Below, piece after piece: positions 1 to 11,303 of a stretch of DNA of 64,000 nucleotides. Made by a program: the position numbers and the translations under genes. The notes beneath the pieces were generated by a model. It was not told where the DNA came from. It searched no databases and worked only from the letters and a program-made list of their open reading frames with translations. The stretch is from Chlamydomonas reinhardtii. Its lineage: Eukaryota > Chlorophyta > Chlorophyceae > Chlamydomonadales > Chlamydomonadaceae. The stretch spans positions 186,001-250,000 of the forward strand of contig NC_057020.1 of NCBI RefSeq assembly GCF_000002595.2, in the 5' to 3' direction. Within the stretch, counting starts at the first letter, position 1. Every line of letters starts with the position of its first letter.

Positions 1-70
1 CCGTCCGTGTCATGCCCCCCCCCACACACACACTCCCCGCCGCCCCTCCTCCCCCCCATGCCCTACCCAC

Positions 71-1223
71 CTGGAACTGGTAGAGGAACTCGTCCACCAT
101 GTCCCACAGCCAGATGTTGGGTAGCTGCATGTTGACGTTGCTGGTCAGCAGCAGGCCAAACAGGTCGATGTAGTTGTCCCAAGACTCGCAGCTGTGCGAG
201 AGAAGGAGCAGGAGCGGGAGTGAGGTGATGAGAGGCTAGGCCGGGTTATGTGGAGGTGCGCAGTCGCGGTGCTGGAACGGCTGCAACCGAGCGACTCCGC
301 TGTACGACGCCACCCCGCACCCCACCTCCAGCCTTGACCAGGGCGGCATCCGCCCGTCCCACCAGTCCCACACCTCCCTCCTCCTGCGTCTCAACGCGCC
401 AGCTGGCAGACCCAGGCACCTCCTGCCGTGTGCGCAGCCTCCCGCGGACAACGCTTACGACCCGCTGCTTCTGTCCCTGAGCCCGGCTGTCCCACTTCGC
501 TCCGCGGCCGCGGCCTCACCGGTCGCGCAGGGTGGGCTGGCAGCGCGCGTACAGGTGGCGGAAGTACATCTCCTGCGTGGCGCGTGAGTGATGTTGTTGT
601 GAGAGAGCACGTGCGGACGTTAAACAATGCTCCAAACCCCAGGCGCCCTGCGGCTGTGGCTCTGAGTGCCCCGCTCAGCCCCAGCCGCATCGCTGCCCCC
701 TGTGCAATACCCCTCAATCCCCGCGTGCCGCCCGGTTTGTGCCCCGCACTCCCAACATGTGCCGCTCCAGAGCTCTCTCCCGCCAGGTCTCCACTCCCCC
801 GCACCTTGTACAGCAGACAGAACACGTGGTCGTGGTCCACCACCTCCGCGATGTGCTGCACCTCTGGCCATGGCGAGGCCTTGTAGTAGCGGTCGCTGAG
901 CTTCAGGAAGGAGATCTCATACATCGACTGAATCTCCGGAATGTTGCGTTCCCTGCACAGGCAGAGCCACCGGGCGAGCGCTAAGATCATCTGTTCCAGC
1001 GGCCGCACCCGCCAAAGTTTGCGCCTTGCCGGCACACCAACATCCGATCTCATAATCCAGAGCTTTAATACTTGCTGCGACAGCGCGGTTGCCAGAAGCA
1101 CCCAACAACGCAAGCCGCCGCCCAAAAATCTCGCGCCCCCGCGTGCCTGATGTGTCGGTAGAAGTAATGCGCCCATTGCTTTACAATATCAGGAACCGTG
1201 TAGAACTCCTGGAGACCGCCCAT
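71..1223 (-). CDS. EIF3L: Translation initiation factor eIF3 subunit L (5' part)
   Basis: eIF3L is a PCI-domain subunit of the cytosolic eIF3 complex that recruits mRNA to the 40S ribosome. Exons in reading order on the minus strand: 1223-1147, 952-805, 572-520 and 191-71, all with matching phases; the rest lies beyond the left edge. The translation contains [19 protein letters not shown], then [38 protein letters not shown] and [16 protein letters not shown], the order expected for the eIF3L N-terminal half (human: VYEIQDIYE, NTPWPEAEAIA, LYYRHIYAK, QWLWDIIDEFIYQFQ). The first intron begins with GC rather than GT (AG|GCACG at 1146), yet phase and protein continuity across it are exact. The ATG at 1223-1221 gives a short N-terminus; a further upstream exon is possible because an acceptor-like CCCCAG sits directly before it. 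Confidence 0.88.
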
Positions 1224-1581
1224 TTCTGGGGAGGGCTATGCAGGCGCGAACACAAGTCGACCTTTCCGAACCGGAGCACTTCACTAGAACAAAGCCTACA
1301 CGTTACAGCTGCCTAATATTGACTGCCAATTTTGCGAGGTGCCTGCCCAAACTTGGGTACTCTGCCGGATTGGCCTTATTGGAACTGAAATTGTTCCTTC
1401 CAGTCTATCTGAGCGACTGAGCTCGCTAGCTTGCCGCATTTCACTCACAACAATTTACACTGACCTTTGTGACACTGTGAATACGTGCTGACCTTACTTT
1501 GTCCGCAGCTGTCACCGACCCCCCAAAGCCTTTCGTCTCTTTTCTCCGCTCCCGACCACGGTCCCTGCCCAGCACTCCAAA
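1224..1581. promoter_or_regulatory. Divergent promoter interval eIF3L / p25-alpha gene
   Basis: This 358-base gap separates the minus-strand eIF3L start from the plus-strand EF-hand/p25 gene start, so both 5' UTRs and promoters should lie here. It is visibly less GC-rich than the flanking exons. No clear TATA box or named regulatory element was recognised. Confidence 0.5.
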
Positions 1582-4500
1582 ATGGGTCTATTTTCATGCT
1601 TCGCTCGCCCAGCACCCGACTCGACTCGCGAGCAACTTCCCGTCTCCACCTCCAGGCGCGTACCGGTGAGCTTACCACATATGACCTGCAGCGTTGACCA
1701 GAGCACAGAGTACAAGGCACTGACATTGCAAGCTTGCTGCTACTGTGGTTCCAGCCAAACATGGTCGACAAGGTGGCCTCTGGTCGGTCAGCGGTGAGTT
1801 GGACAGCGTCCAACGGGGGCTGCTGCTAGGCTTGGGCACTTAAAACTTTCACCGGCACACTCTGTGCTCATTCAATTTCTGCATTGAACTTATCCATCAG
1901 CGTGTGAAACGAGTATACACAAGTGCTGAGACCCTGCCCGTGCAATGGCGAAGCGGCCGTCAGCTCGGCCGAAACTGAACGACACGCTCATTCATGCGTG
2001 CACATGCAGGCATCAGAAGTGCCCTTGCGCATCAAGCCGGTCGTCCCCGCAGCAACAGGCACTGCGCCTGCGGTCGCTCCCGCCCCCGCGGCCCAGCTCC
2101 CCTCAGCTGCCAGCGCCAAGAAGCAGGTGTCGGTGGCCCTGCCCAGCCTAGATGACGACATCGATGTTGGCCCTGCGCGCGTGGACCAGACGCCCAAAAA
2201 GGTCAAGCCCGCGCAGCTCAAGCTCACGGCCGCGCAAGCCGCGTCTGACCAGGGTTGCGACGTTTCCGCCACCGCTACAGATGCCGGGCGCCAAACTTGC
2301 CCGGCAGCCGCCAAGGCCTCCGCAAGCAGCCTCCACGACACCACTGCCACGGGTGCTAGCGCCAGCCCCTCCGCAGAGGCGCCTGTGTCGCCGCTGGCCG
2401 GCATGAACACGCGCGTGCCATCCAAGGTCGTGCGCAACCTGTCAGCTCCCGCCCTGGTGAGATTAGCGGGGCCGGCTGCTCTCCCTGCAGCGCCCTCGAA
2501 CCTGCATCGTTTTGCCTGCCCTGCCGCGCCTCCCTTTCCTTGGACCTTCAGTTCCTTTCACAAACCCTCCAAACTTCCCGCCATCCACCCACCTCTCTTT
2601 CCCTCCCCGGCAGACGCTGGCTGACATCGCCGGCCTGCTCTGCCGCTTCACGGGCGACAGCGGCGGCGAGGCCGGCTCCGACACGGCCGCCGTGACCGCC
2701 TGCCTGTCCGCGGTGCTGGCCGGCAGCAAGGCGCAGGGCGCGGGGCTGTACGAGGCAGCCCGCGCGCAGCCCGAAGCCGGTCACGTGTTCGGTGCGTGGC
2801 AGGGGCGTGGACAGGGTTGCAGCGTCGGCCACGGGTTGCCTTCAAACCGGACAGGTTTGACATGGAACCATGTATGTGATTGCCCGCCATCCTGAGCGTT
2901 CTCCCCGCCTGTGCGCACGCCTCTACTCCGCGTGTGCCTTGCAGCCGCCGCCTACCGGCTGGCCCAGGTGGCGGGTCAGGTGGTGGCGCCCTGCCGCGAC
3001 AACGGCGCCATGATGGCGGGGCTGGGGCAGGACGTGGTGCGCGCGCTGGACGCAGCAGGTGGGCACCTGAGAAACCAGGGAGTGAGGAGGAGGGGGCTGC
3101 GGCCTGGCCGGCTGGCGGGGCAAGTACGTGGGTCACGGTTGTGTGGGCTGTGTTGTACAATTGGGTGCTCAGCAGGGAGGCTCTGTTGGTGGGGCTGACC
3201 TGTCGTTGTCCTGCCTCGGCGCCCCTGGCTGCAGGCAAGAAGGGCTGCGTGCCGCCGCGCGAGACGCTGGCTGACGTGGCGGCCCGGCTGGAGACATGCG
3301 GCCGCTGCCTGTCCGTGTACGCCAAGGAGGGTGAGTACCGATGCGGTAGTGCCCAACGGTAGTGTCCCCAGGAGAGCGCATCACGCAAAGCAGTAGCCAT
3401 CCCCGCTCATCCCACTCGTTCGCCTGCATGCCCACACACCTCCCTCTCCCCCCCACCCCCACACGGTACTCCAGGCTGGCTGCTGCACCTGGCCTGCAAC
3501 GAGTCCGCCAAGGCCGAGCTGGACCGCGCCCACAGCGCTGTGGTGGCCGTGCTGCAGGCCGTGCCCGCGCCCGGCCTGGAGCTGCCCTCCGGCTCCGCCG
3601 CCGGCCGCCCCGGCGCCTACCTGGACATGAACCGCGGCCTGCGCCGCAGCCTCAAGACGCACGGCAGCGGCAGCGTGGCAGCAGGGCTCAAGGCCGTTGG
3701 GGTGAGCGCGCAGCCCGCAGCGGCAGGAATTGGGGCTTCCCGTGAGTTTGCTCCGCACCTGCCTCTCTGCCCAATCAGATGGAACCGTGTCGCCTCACTG
3801 CAGTACCTCATGCTCTTTTCCTCCACCTCTTGTTCCTCGCCATCCACCTTGCCGTCAGACCGACCCGCTGTCCCCCGAGCTGACCAAGCTGGCGGCGCTG
3901 CTGGGTGTGCCCGCGCCCGCCGTGGCCCGCGAGCTGGCGGCGCTGCCCGCCGATGTGCCCGCCGACGTCTACTACAGCCGCATGGTCCTGAGCCTGCAGC
4001 AGCAGCGCAACCTGTTTGGCTCCGCCGCCGGCGCCGACGCCACCGCCAGCTTGGTGGAGCGCTACCGGCCCATCTTTGCGCACTACGACAAGGCCGGCCG
4101 CGGCTTCCTGGAGGCGGCCGAGCTGCGCTCCGTGCTGGGCGACCTGAGCGAGGCGGGTGCGGCGGGCGCCGGCCCCACCGGGCCCGAGCTGGAGCGCGCG
4201 TTCGCGCTGGCAGACCAGGACGGCGACGGCCGCGTCAGCCCCGAGGAGTTTGCACGGTGAGTGCATGAGTGGGGACATCATCCGGTAGTGTTCGCGCCAG
4301 GATCGAGGTGATGTGGTACCGACGGAAATGCGGAGCTTGCTTTGTTGAGCGGTATGAAAGGCGTTGGTTCAGCGGAAGGGGCTGTGTAGGTCTCAAGTGG
4401 ACCGACGGACCTGACTTGAGCATCCCGTACGCCGCCAATGCCCGCACAGGTACTATGACGCCCTCACGTTTGGCCACGCGCGCAAGCAGCTGCGACTGGC

Positions 4501-6747
4501 CATGGGCCTACAGGCCGAGAGTGAGTGGCGGCGGCGATGATGCAGTGTTGTACCTGCTGGTGCCCTTGCGCCTCCGGTGCGACCGCCCACTGAGCACGCC
4601 GCAATACATGTCGCGGACTCGCATGTCGGTGCTCTAACTCGCACCCCGCCCCGCGCCACCTGCCGCGACGCTGCCATCCACAGGCGACCTGAAGGCCATC
4701 TTCCGTGACTTTGCCTCGTTCGGCACGCGGCAGCAGGTGGAGGAGATGGACTCGGCCCACTTCGCCAAGTGAGTTGCGAGCGTGCGGGCAGTCCTGGCCA
4801 TCAGCCAGCAACCGCTCCAGCGCAGCGCTCCGGCTCCCCTGCCCACTACCTCGTAAGCATCTGCGCTCACTCATTCACATACCGTCCCCACCGTGCCACC
4901 CCCCTCCTCCCCAGGCTGTTCCGCGACTGCGGCCTGCTGGGCCCCGACCTTACGCTCACCGACATCGACCTGGCCTTTACCGCGGTGAGCCGACATGGAC
5001 ACAACCACATTTGCGGTACCGTAGTACTCGCCGCTGTGCAGCAGTGCTCAGTACCCGCCACATCGCAATCATAACGGCACCGTTCTTACCACTCCAAACG
5101 GGGCACGCTTCCACCCGCAGGCCAAGGGCAAGGGCGAGCGCAAGCTGAGCTTCGACGCCTTCCTGACGGCGCTGGCCACCTGCGCCGAGCGCAAGGGCAC
5201 GGGGCTGGAGGCGCTGGTGCGGGCCATCCTGGGCTGCGAGGGCCCCGTGGCGCGCGCCACCAAGGCCGACGTGGTGCGGCTGCACGACGACAAGTCCACC
5301 TACACGGGCGTGTACGCCAAGGGCGGCCCCAAGGTGACGGAGAAGGCGCACGACCTGGCGGCGCTGCTGGACCGCTCAGACGCCGGCGCGGCCCGGAAGA
5401 CCCCCATCCGGTGAGACCGTGAGGGGGAGGAACTTGGGGGTAGGCGCAGGAGGCAGGGAGCGGTGCAGTGAGACACTGGGTGCAGGGTGCATGTGCCGGC
5501 GTCCTGTGACAGCGTCAGCATGCTGCCGTGTTCTCGCGCCTTCTCGCTGCTCTGGACAAACACGCTTTGTCCAGGACCCTACCGTAACGTCCCCTTACCA
5601 TCACTACCGCACCACTCCGCAGCGCCTCCCGCGCTGGTCCCATCACCATTGTGGACAAGCCCGCCGACAAGCCGCCGCTGCACCACACCCCGCCGCCCGC
5701 CCACGGCCCCGGCACCCACAGCCAGTCCATGCGCCTGTCCGTGGGCCCCGGCGGCATGCCCGGAGCCCCCGGCTCCAGCGTGTCCGCCGGAGGCGCGGCG
5801 CCGTCCACTGCTGCGGGCGCCGCCGGCGGCTGGAAGCGCCGCTCCACTGCCGGCGGCTCGGGCTCCGTGTCAGCCCCTACCGCCTCCTCTGCCCTCTACG
5901 AGTCCTGGCTGATGTGGTGAGTGGGTGGCTGCACGTGTAGTTGTGCATGCGAAGGATGATTGGAGCCCGCATGCATACGCCGGTAGTACAGTACTTCGAT
6001 GCAGCAGTCTTTGTTGCTGCAGCTAGTTCTTTTTATGACACAGAAGGTCACTAACCCAAGAATCGACTAATCATCAACCGTCACCACCGCAACGGAGACA
6101 TACCTGACGGTGCCGAGCTGAGCATTCTTACTAGTATGCCAGCATGTATTGCCTCTCGTTTGTTTACCTGAGGCAGGTCGCCGAAGGGTCGCGCGATCTT
6201 GCTCTCGCGCCTTCTCTACCGCTTCCTTCTCGTTAGTGCATGCTTTGATGTAACGGAAGAGTTAAAACGTGTAAAATTTACAGGCAGCAGTTTGGTGCTG
6301 GCGCTGGGGCCGGCGCCCCCTCCCGCGCCGTTGAGATGGGCCCGGCACAATACGTGAAGCTGCTGCGTGAGACCGGCATCATTACCGGCAAGGACTTCAC
6401 CTCCGTGCAGGCCGAGCTCATCTACGCCAAGGTCAAGCCGCAGGTGCGCACTGCGCAGTGGTGAACGACACCACACAAGCACATCCTGTGCCTGTATCTG
6501 GCGAACCATTCTGCGCCTGTCCAGGGCTGTCGGGCCATCCGCTGCATCCCCTTATCTCGGCCCAGACCTGACCCTCTGCGCCGCGTCCTCGCACTCACAC
6601 ACTTCACAGGGCTGCGCCAAGATCACCTTCGAGTGCTTTGAGCGCGCCCTGGGCCTCATCGCCGCAGCCAAGGGCACCAGCCGCGAGGCGCTTGAGGCAG
6701 CCATCACCGCCAGCGGCGGGCCGCTGCTCACGCCCGGCAAGAACTGA
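1582..6747 (+). CDS. EF-hand protein with two p25-alpha (TPPP-like) regions
   Basis: p25-alpha/TPPP proteins bind and bundle microtubules and are common in ciliated cells, so a ciliary or microtubule role is inferred. Fourteen exons in consistent phase: 1582-1665, 2010-2456, 2614-2791, 2945-3058, 3235-3330, 3475-3701, 3859-4256, 4450-4520, 4684-4768, 4915-4984, 5121-5410, 5623-5916, 6284-6443, 6610-6747, giving about 883 residues. The N-terminus MGLFSCF has Gly2 and Cys6, suiting myristoylation/palmitoylation. Residues ~180-380 are helical and weakly resemble an MLKL-type four-helix bundle (low confidence). EF-hand loops lie at ~459 (YDKAGRGFLEAAEL, degenerate) and ~500 (ADQDGDGRVSPEEF, canonical). 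The first p25 region, ~540-690, has FRDFASFGT, MDSAHFAKLFRDCGL and DKSTYTGVYAKGGP. A shorter p25-like copy ends the protein (YVKLLRETGIITGK, GCAKITFECFERAL). TGTAA at ~7314 is a candidate poly(A) signal. Confidence 0.85.
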
Positions 6748-7146
6748 GCGGCAGCAGGGGCGAGAGCCCAAGTGCCGTGTGGCCAGCTGGCGCGCCGGCT
6801 CATTGCCGGTGTGGCGAGGTCGCTGCTGGAGGCGGCTTGTCTCCAGAACGCGACGGCTAGGTATTGATACTGCATACGGTATGCCGTGCGCACGTGACTA
6901 TGTTTTGACGGCAGGACTGGACGAGACGGGTCTCTCGGGTGTTGGCGGTACGCCAGCTGCGCCATCGCGCGCTTACCGTACGTGACACTTAACAGCAGGG
7001 GAGCAGCAGTGGTGATGCGTGTACTTTGCACGTGCGGCGTGCGGCGCGGCAATCCTCGCAACTACCAAAACTTTAACTGACACACGGGGATCACAAACGG
7101 GCTTTTGCGCAACTGCCAACGGACAGGGACGGCACGCTGTGTGGCT

Positions 7147-7304
7147 GTTGGCGCGCAGCGCGATTGGGAATGCATAGTTGGACAGCGAGGCGTATGGGAA
7201 GCTGCGACAGAGCACGGCGGGGGCATGGCGGAGGCTGACGGTTGGCGCGCCGCGTGAGTGGGAAGTGCATAGTCGTGCGCGCGCCGTTTGGGAAGCCGCG
7301 TGTT
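7147..7304. repeat. Two imperfect direct repeats, ~62 bp each
   Basis: 7147-7208 and 7241-7304 share GTTGGCGCGC, a GGGAA..TGCATAGT core and GGGAAGC.GCG in the same order, about 94 bases apart. This is a diverged duplication inside the p25 3' flank. Confidence 0.5.
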
Positions 7305-7342
7305 TGAGCTGCGTGTAAACTCAGAGAGACGCATGAGGCTGA

Positions 7343-7645
7343 CCCGGTTGGCTTGCCCTTTCCCCCGAAGGGGGAGGGGCAGTAGCCATTGCGGTCGCAT
7401 CGAGCTCGCCGCGGGGGGCCCTCCCTGTTATTCCAGTAACCGGTAAAGTGCACTTGGCACGCCCCGTTGCTCCAGCCAAAATGCGTGCTAATTTTAAGAC
7501 GCTGTTCGCTGTATTTGTGGCGACGCATAACTTCGCAAAAACTAGTGAAATGGCGAGGAATTGGTGCCGGGGGCGCCCCCCGCGCCTGTCCCCGCGTCCC
7601 CTCCACGGATTTCGGCGCGCCAGGGGGAAGGGGCAAGCCAACCAG
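7343..7645. mobile_element. Candidate MITE with ~20-bp terminal inverted repeats
   Basis: GGTTGGCTTGCCC(T/C)TTCCCCC at about 7345-7366 recurs in reverse complement at about 7623-7643 (GGGGGAAGGGGCAAGCCAACC), enclosing ~250 bases without coding potential. The arms match almost perfectly. No convincing target-site duplication was found, so the exact ends and the superfamily are open. Confidence 0.45.
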
Positions 7646-8197
7646 CCTGTCACTACTGGAGCGACCTTGCGACGCAAGGCTGCAGATTGGTTTGCTGCAC
7701 AAACCGCGCCAGTCCTTCATGCAACGGCACGGCCCCGCCAGTGTGTGTGTCAACCAACATATGGGGGTACCTCGATCCAAACCGGAACCCGTCTCCCAGG
7801 CATGAGGATGCTTCACGTTTTTTGAGGTACGCCCTCCGCCAACAGCTGCCCGTCCCGTACCTTGCACCCCTGCTGCTGTTGCCTGCCACCTGCCCCGGGC
7901 ACTTCAATTGCTTCTCAGACATACTCAGAAAGGACAAATACATCGCGCAATATGGATGCACAGTCGCATTTTATCGTGGTCCTCCAAAAGATCACACAGG
8001 CCAAAAATGAAGGCCGAAAAGACACGCCAGGCCAGTGTTCTGAGGCGAAGTTCACGAGGCCGCAGCTTTTTGCAGCTATCACAAATTAAATGCGCGCACC
8101 TCGCCAAGCGAACCTGCCGCCAAGCGAACCTGCAGTCCACCTATTTGCCTGCGAGCCACGACTCTTTTGCTGTAGCCAATACGTAGCCTCTGCCATC

Positions 8198-11100
8198 ATG
8201 CAGAGTTTGAACGTACCTCTGCAGCCGGGCTCCCCGGGACTGCTGCGGAGCGGTGGTGGCAAGCGTGGCAATTCGAGCAGCCCGGCCGGGAGCCCTTTCA
8301 AGGCGAGGTAAGTTTAACGCATCCTTGAACGGCATCCTTGAACGGACACACGGTGATGCTGTGACCCGCGATGGACATGTCATGCTAGTTTGCCAAACCG
8401 CTCTGCAAAATATGCTGACCGATTTGCCCTTTGTTCTTCCACAGGCGCAACTGCGTTATGCTGCCTCATTCGTTCAAGTTCGTGTTCCAGGCTCGCTTCG
8501 GCGCCATTGCCCAGGCGAACGGCGACGCCCTCCCTCCAGGCGCCCAGTCTGGCGTGCCCCGCTTCGCCGGTCTCGCGGGCTTCATGCTGAAGGAACCGTC
8601 GCCCGTGCCGTGCATCCTCTTCGCCCCCACGTCGAACCGTAGCGCCATTGCCANNNNNNNNNNNNNNNNNNNNNNNNNNNNNNNNNNNNNNNNNNNNNNN
8701 NNNNNNNNNNNNNNNNNNNNNNNNNNNNNNNNNNNNNNNNNNNNNNNNNNNNNTGGGGGCGAAGAGGATGCACGGCACGGGCGACGGTTCCTTCAGCATG
8801 AAGCCCGCGAGACCGGCGAAGCGGGGCACGCCAGACTGGGCGCCTGGAGGGAGGGCGTCAACGCGGCCAATGTGGTCCGTGATGAGGACAACCAGGCCAC
8901 CATCGAGCGGGTAGGTTGGAGTCAAGGGCAGGGCCTGCTGCATTGACACTGCTTTGCCTGCTGCTTCATTCATGTTCAATGGTAACTGACCTGCATCGCT
9001 GTCGCCCTCGCCTCACCAACGCAGGACCGTGATGAGATGGGCAACTACTGGACATACAGGGCCATCCCCACGCTGGCCCTGGGCCCTGCGTTCACCATTC
9101 TCAATGCCAACCTGTTTGGGTCCGAGGACATGCGCCTCCAGAATGCCATGGACTCCCCCAACCAGCAGGTCCTGCGGCAGGCGCGCATCAACCGCACCAA
9201 GTTCACGGTGATCGCATCGGTGGCCGGCGAGTACCAGGCTTCCAACACGCAGTGCTGGGTGCCGGTGTTCATCGCCGGCCACGCTGCCAACGCCGAGCCC
9301 ATCCGGGTAGGTGTTGGGATCTGACCGCATCTTGGCCCGTCGATCGCCAAATGTGCCATGTGGGCAGCTGGCCACCTGGGTTCTGACAGTTGGTCACATG
9401 CATTGTTCTGGCCGCAACACCAATTGCAGATTGCTTGCTTGCCTATGCTGATCCATCACTTGTTCCTTCCGCACTCGTGCACTGCAGCTCATGTGCTGGT
9501 TCAGCGAGGGCAGCCACTTCAGCCAGGCGCTCGAGAGGATCGCGGACAACCGCATCACCCGCCCCATCATGTTCGTGGGCATGGTGGACGGTAAGTCACG
9601 TGCTATGCTGTGCTTCAAGATTGTGCATCATTCACGTGCATGCGGCTGACGATCGCTCTGCACAAGCCGTGATCTCTGCAAGCCCGTAGCGCTCATCATG
9701 TGTATCCAGTGCCGAGCCCAACCCCATCTCCCTTGTCGCTTGTCGCAGTGAAGCCGGGCTCCCGTGACGCCTGCATCCGTCCCTTCGAGCAGAGCGCGCC
9801 TGCCTTCGCGCCGCGGAACCACAGCGCGCAGCAGGCGCAGAGCCGCGCAATCCAGCGCCTGTCTGCGCAGCTGCCCGCGCACGTCGTCAACAACACCAGG
9901 GTGCACGCGGACCTGCACTTCCGCATGGACCTGCCCAAGAGCATCTACCGGTCCTACGTGTAAGTTGCGTGTTAGCGCGCCTGCCATACCTTTGCATTCC
10001 ACACGCGCAGTACTCACACCCGTGGTTGCCTGCTTAGATTTGCGGCCACTTCAGCACTTGCCCCACAACCGCGCTCATCTATGCCCTCCAATCGGCCCTA
10101 CATCCTGCAGGTGCAAGGACCCGGAGTGCCGGTGCCAGGCCGACAACGGCGTGCACCCCAGCGGGATCATCCCGCCCCCACACGAGGCGCCCGATGAGGT
10201 TGTGCAGTGCCTCAAGTGCAAGGGCGACATGGCCGACACGCTGTTCCTGCAGGCCGACGCCACCAACCTGCGCACCGGCGCCGAGTTTGAGGTGAACATG
10301 ATGGCGTCCATGGCGCGCGTGCTGGTGAGCAACCCCCTGCCCACGGCCGAGTACTACTCCGTGCTCATCAACATCGTGAACCAGGCGGACGGCGGCATCG
10401 GCGCGGCGGAGGCCATGACGGACGCCACCCAGCAGCTCAGCCTGAAGTACACGGCCGGCATCAAGCTCAACGACCTGAACGAGGTGCGTACGTCTTCGAT
10501 AGGCCAGGGCTGTGATGTGACTCACGAGCGCATACGTTCCTGTGGGGTATTTCTGCCTGGCTGGAAAGTGTTCACGAGGCACTTGTTGCATAGCTTTGTT
10601 CCCCTCAAATAGGCGCCTTGTCCTCATTTGATCAATCCCACACTGCCACTAAATTTCATCTCCACATGCTGCATGACACGTTGCCTGCTCCTCAGGTGAT
10701 GGCCGTCTACATGCCGCCGCTGGACAACAAGCCCGCTGTGTTCGCCACCCTGCACTATGTGTACACCATGGAGGCCGCCCGCACGGACTACATCGCGGCC
10801 TCGGTGGCGGACAACGCCAACGTGCTAGGCGGCGGCGGCCCCACCGCTGGTGGCGCATACGCCGCTGGCAGCGATGCCAACGGTGGTGCCACGGCGGTCC
10901 CCACGGCGGCCGCGGCCGCTCAGCCCCAGGCCGCAATCTCCGCCAACGGCGCTGCGGCTGCTCTAGCTGACGGTGCGCCTGGCATGGTGGCGGCTGCGGC
11001 ACCTGTGGCACCGGCCGTTGGTGCGGCGGCGGCGGTTGCGCGCGGAGCGGCGGCAGGTGTGCAGCACGAGGCGACGTGCTCATGCAGCCGGTGCAGCAGC

Positions 11101-11303
11101 CCTCGCCGGCTGCGTACGCGCCCCCTGCTGCCCTGGCGCTGGCCCAGCACGGTGGCGCCAGCGAAGTGTAGCAGCCCGTGCCTGCACCGCCGCCCCGCCG
11201 CCGGCTGTTTCAGGGCGTGGCGCCGCAGATCACCAGCAACGACGTCGAGCTGCTGAGCGGTGGCAACTCCAGCGAGCTGGCGGACAGCGGTGCCTCCGAG
11301 TGA
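8198..11303 (+). CDS. Unrecognised protein with a cysteine cluster; contains assembly gap
   Basis: I do not recognise the family. Exons with matching phases: 8198-8307, 8445-8911 (holding 100 Ns), 9025-9306, 9488-9590, 9749-9959, 10111-10483 and 10696 onward. Visible features are a Ser/Gly-rich N-terminus, an ordered central region (MGNYWTYRAIPTLALGP, VAGEYQASNTQCWVPVF), a possible metal site (CKDPECRC then CLKC ~40 residues later) and an Ala/Gly-rich tail. The coding text on either side of the Ns is doubtful because the flanks are exact inverted copies. The 3' end is also unsettled: the frame entering exon 7 stops at 11254-11256, whereas another frame from ~11073 reads like protein and ends at 11301-11303 but has a TAG at 11169-11171. 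A short intron (about 11059-11171) or a sequence error would explain this. TGTAA near 11761 is a candidate poly(A) signal. Confidence 0.65.
8524..8859. other. 100-N gap flanked by exact 106-bp inverted copies
   Basis: The Ns run from 8654 to 8753. Bases 8754-8859 are the exact reverse complement of 8524-8629, and this reversed copy starts immediately after the Ns. An identical inverted copy abutting a round 100-N gap inside an exon is the signature of a scaffolding error or collapsed palindrome rather than biology, so part of exon 2 is probably missing or wrong. Confidence 0.85.

Larger units (their letters stand above)
6748..8197. other. Intergenic region, repeat-bearing
   Basis: No gene is supported here. 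It should hold the 3' UTR of the p25 gene and the promoter of the next gene. Listed separately are two imperfect direct copies near 7147-7304 and a small inverted-repeat element at 7343-7645. The open frames on both strands lack recognisable motifs. Confidence 0.5.

Noticed and set aside
8380-8979. Minus-strand frame across the N gap that mirrors the plus-strand protein
   Set aside because: It exists only because the right flank is an inverted copy of the left flank; an assembly artefact.
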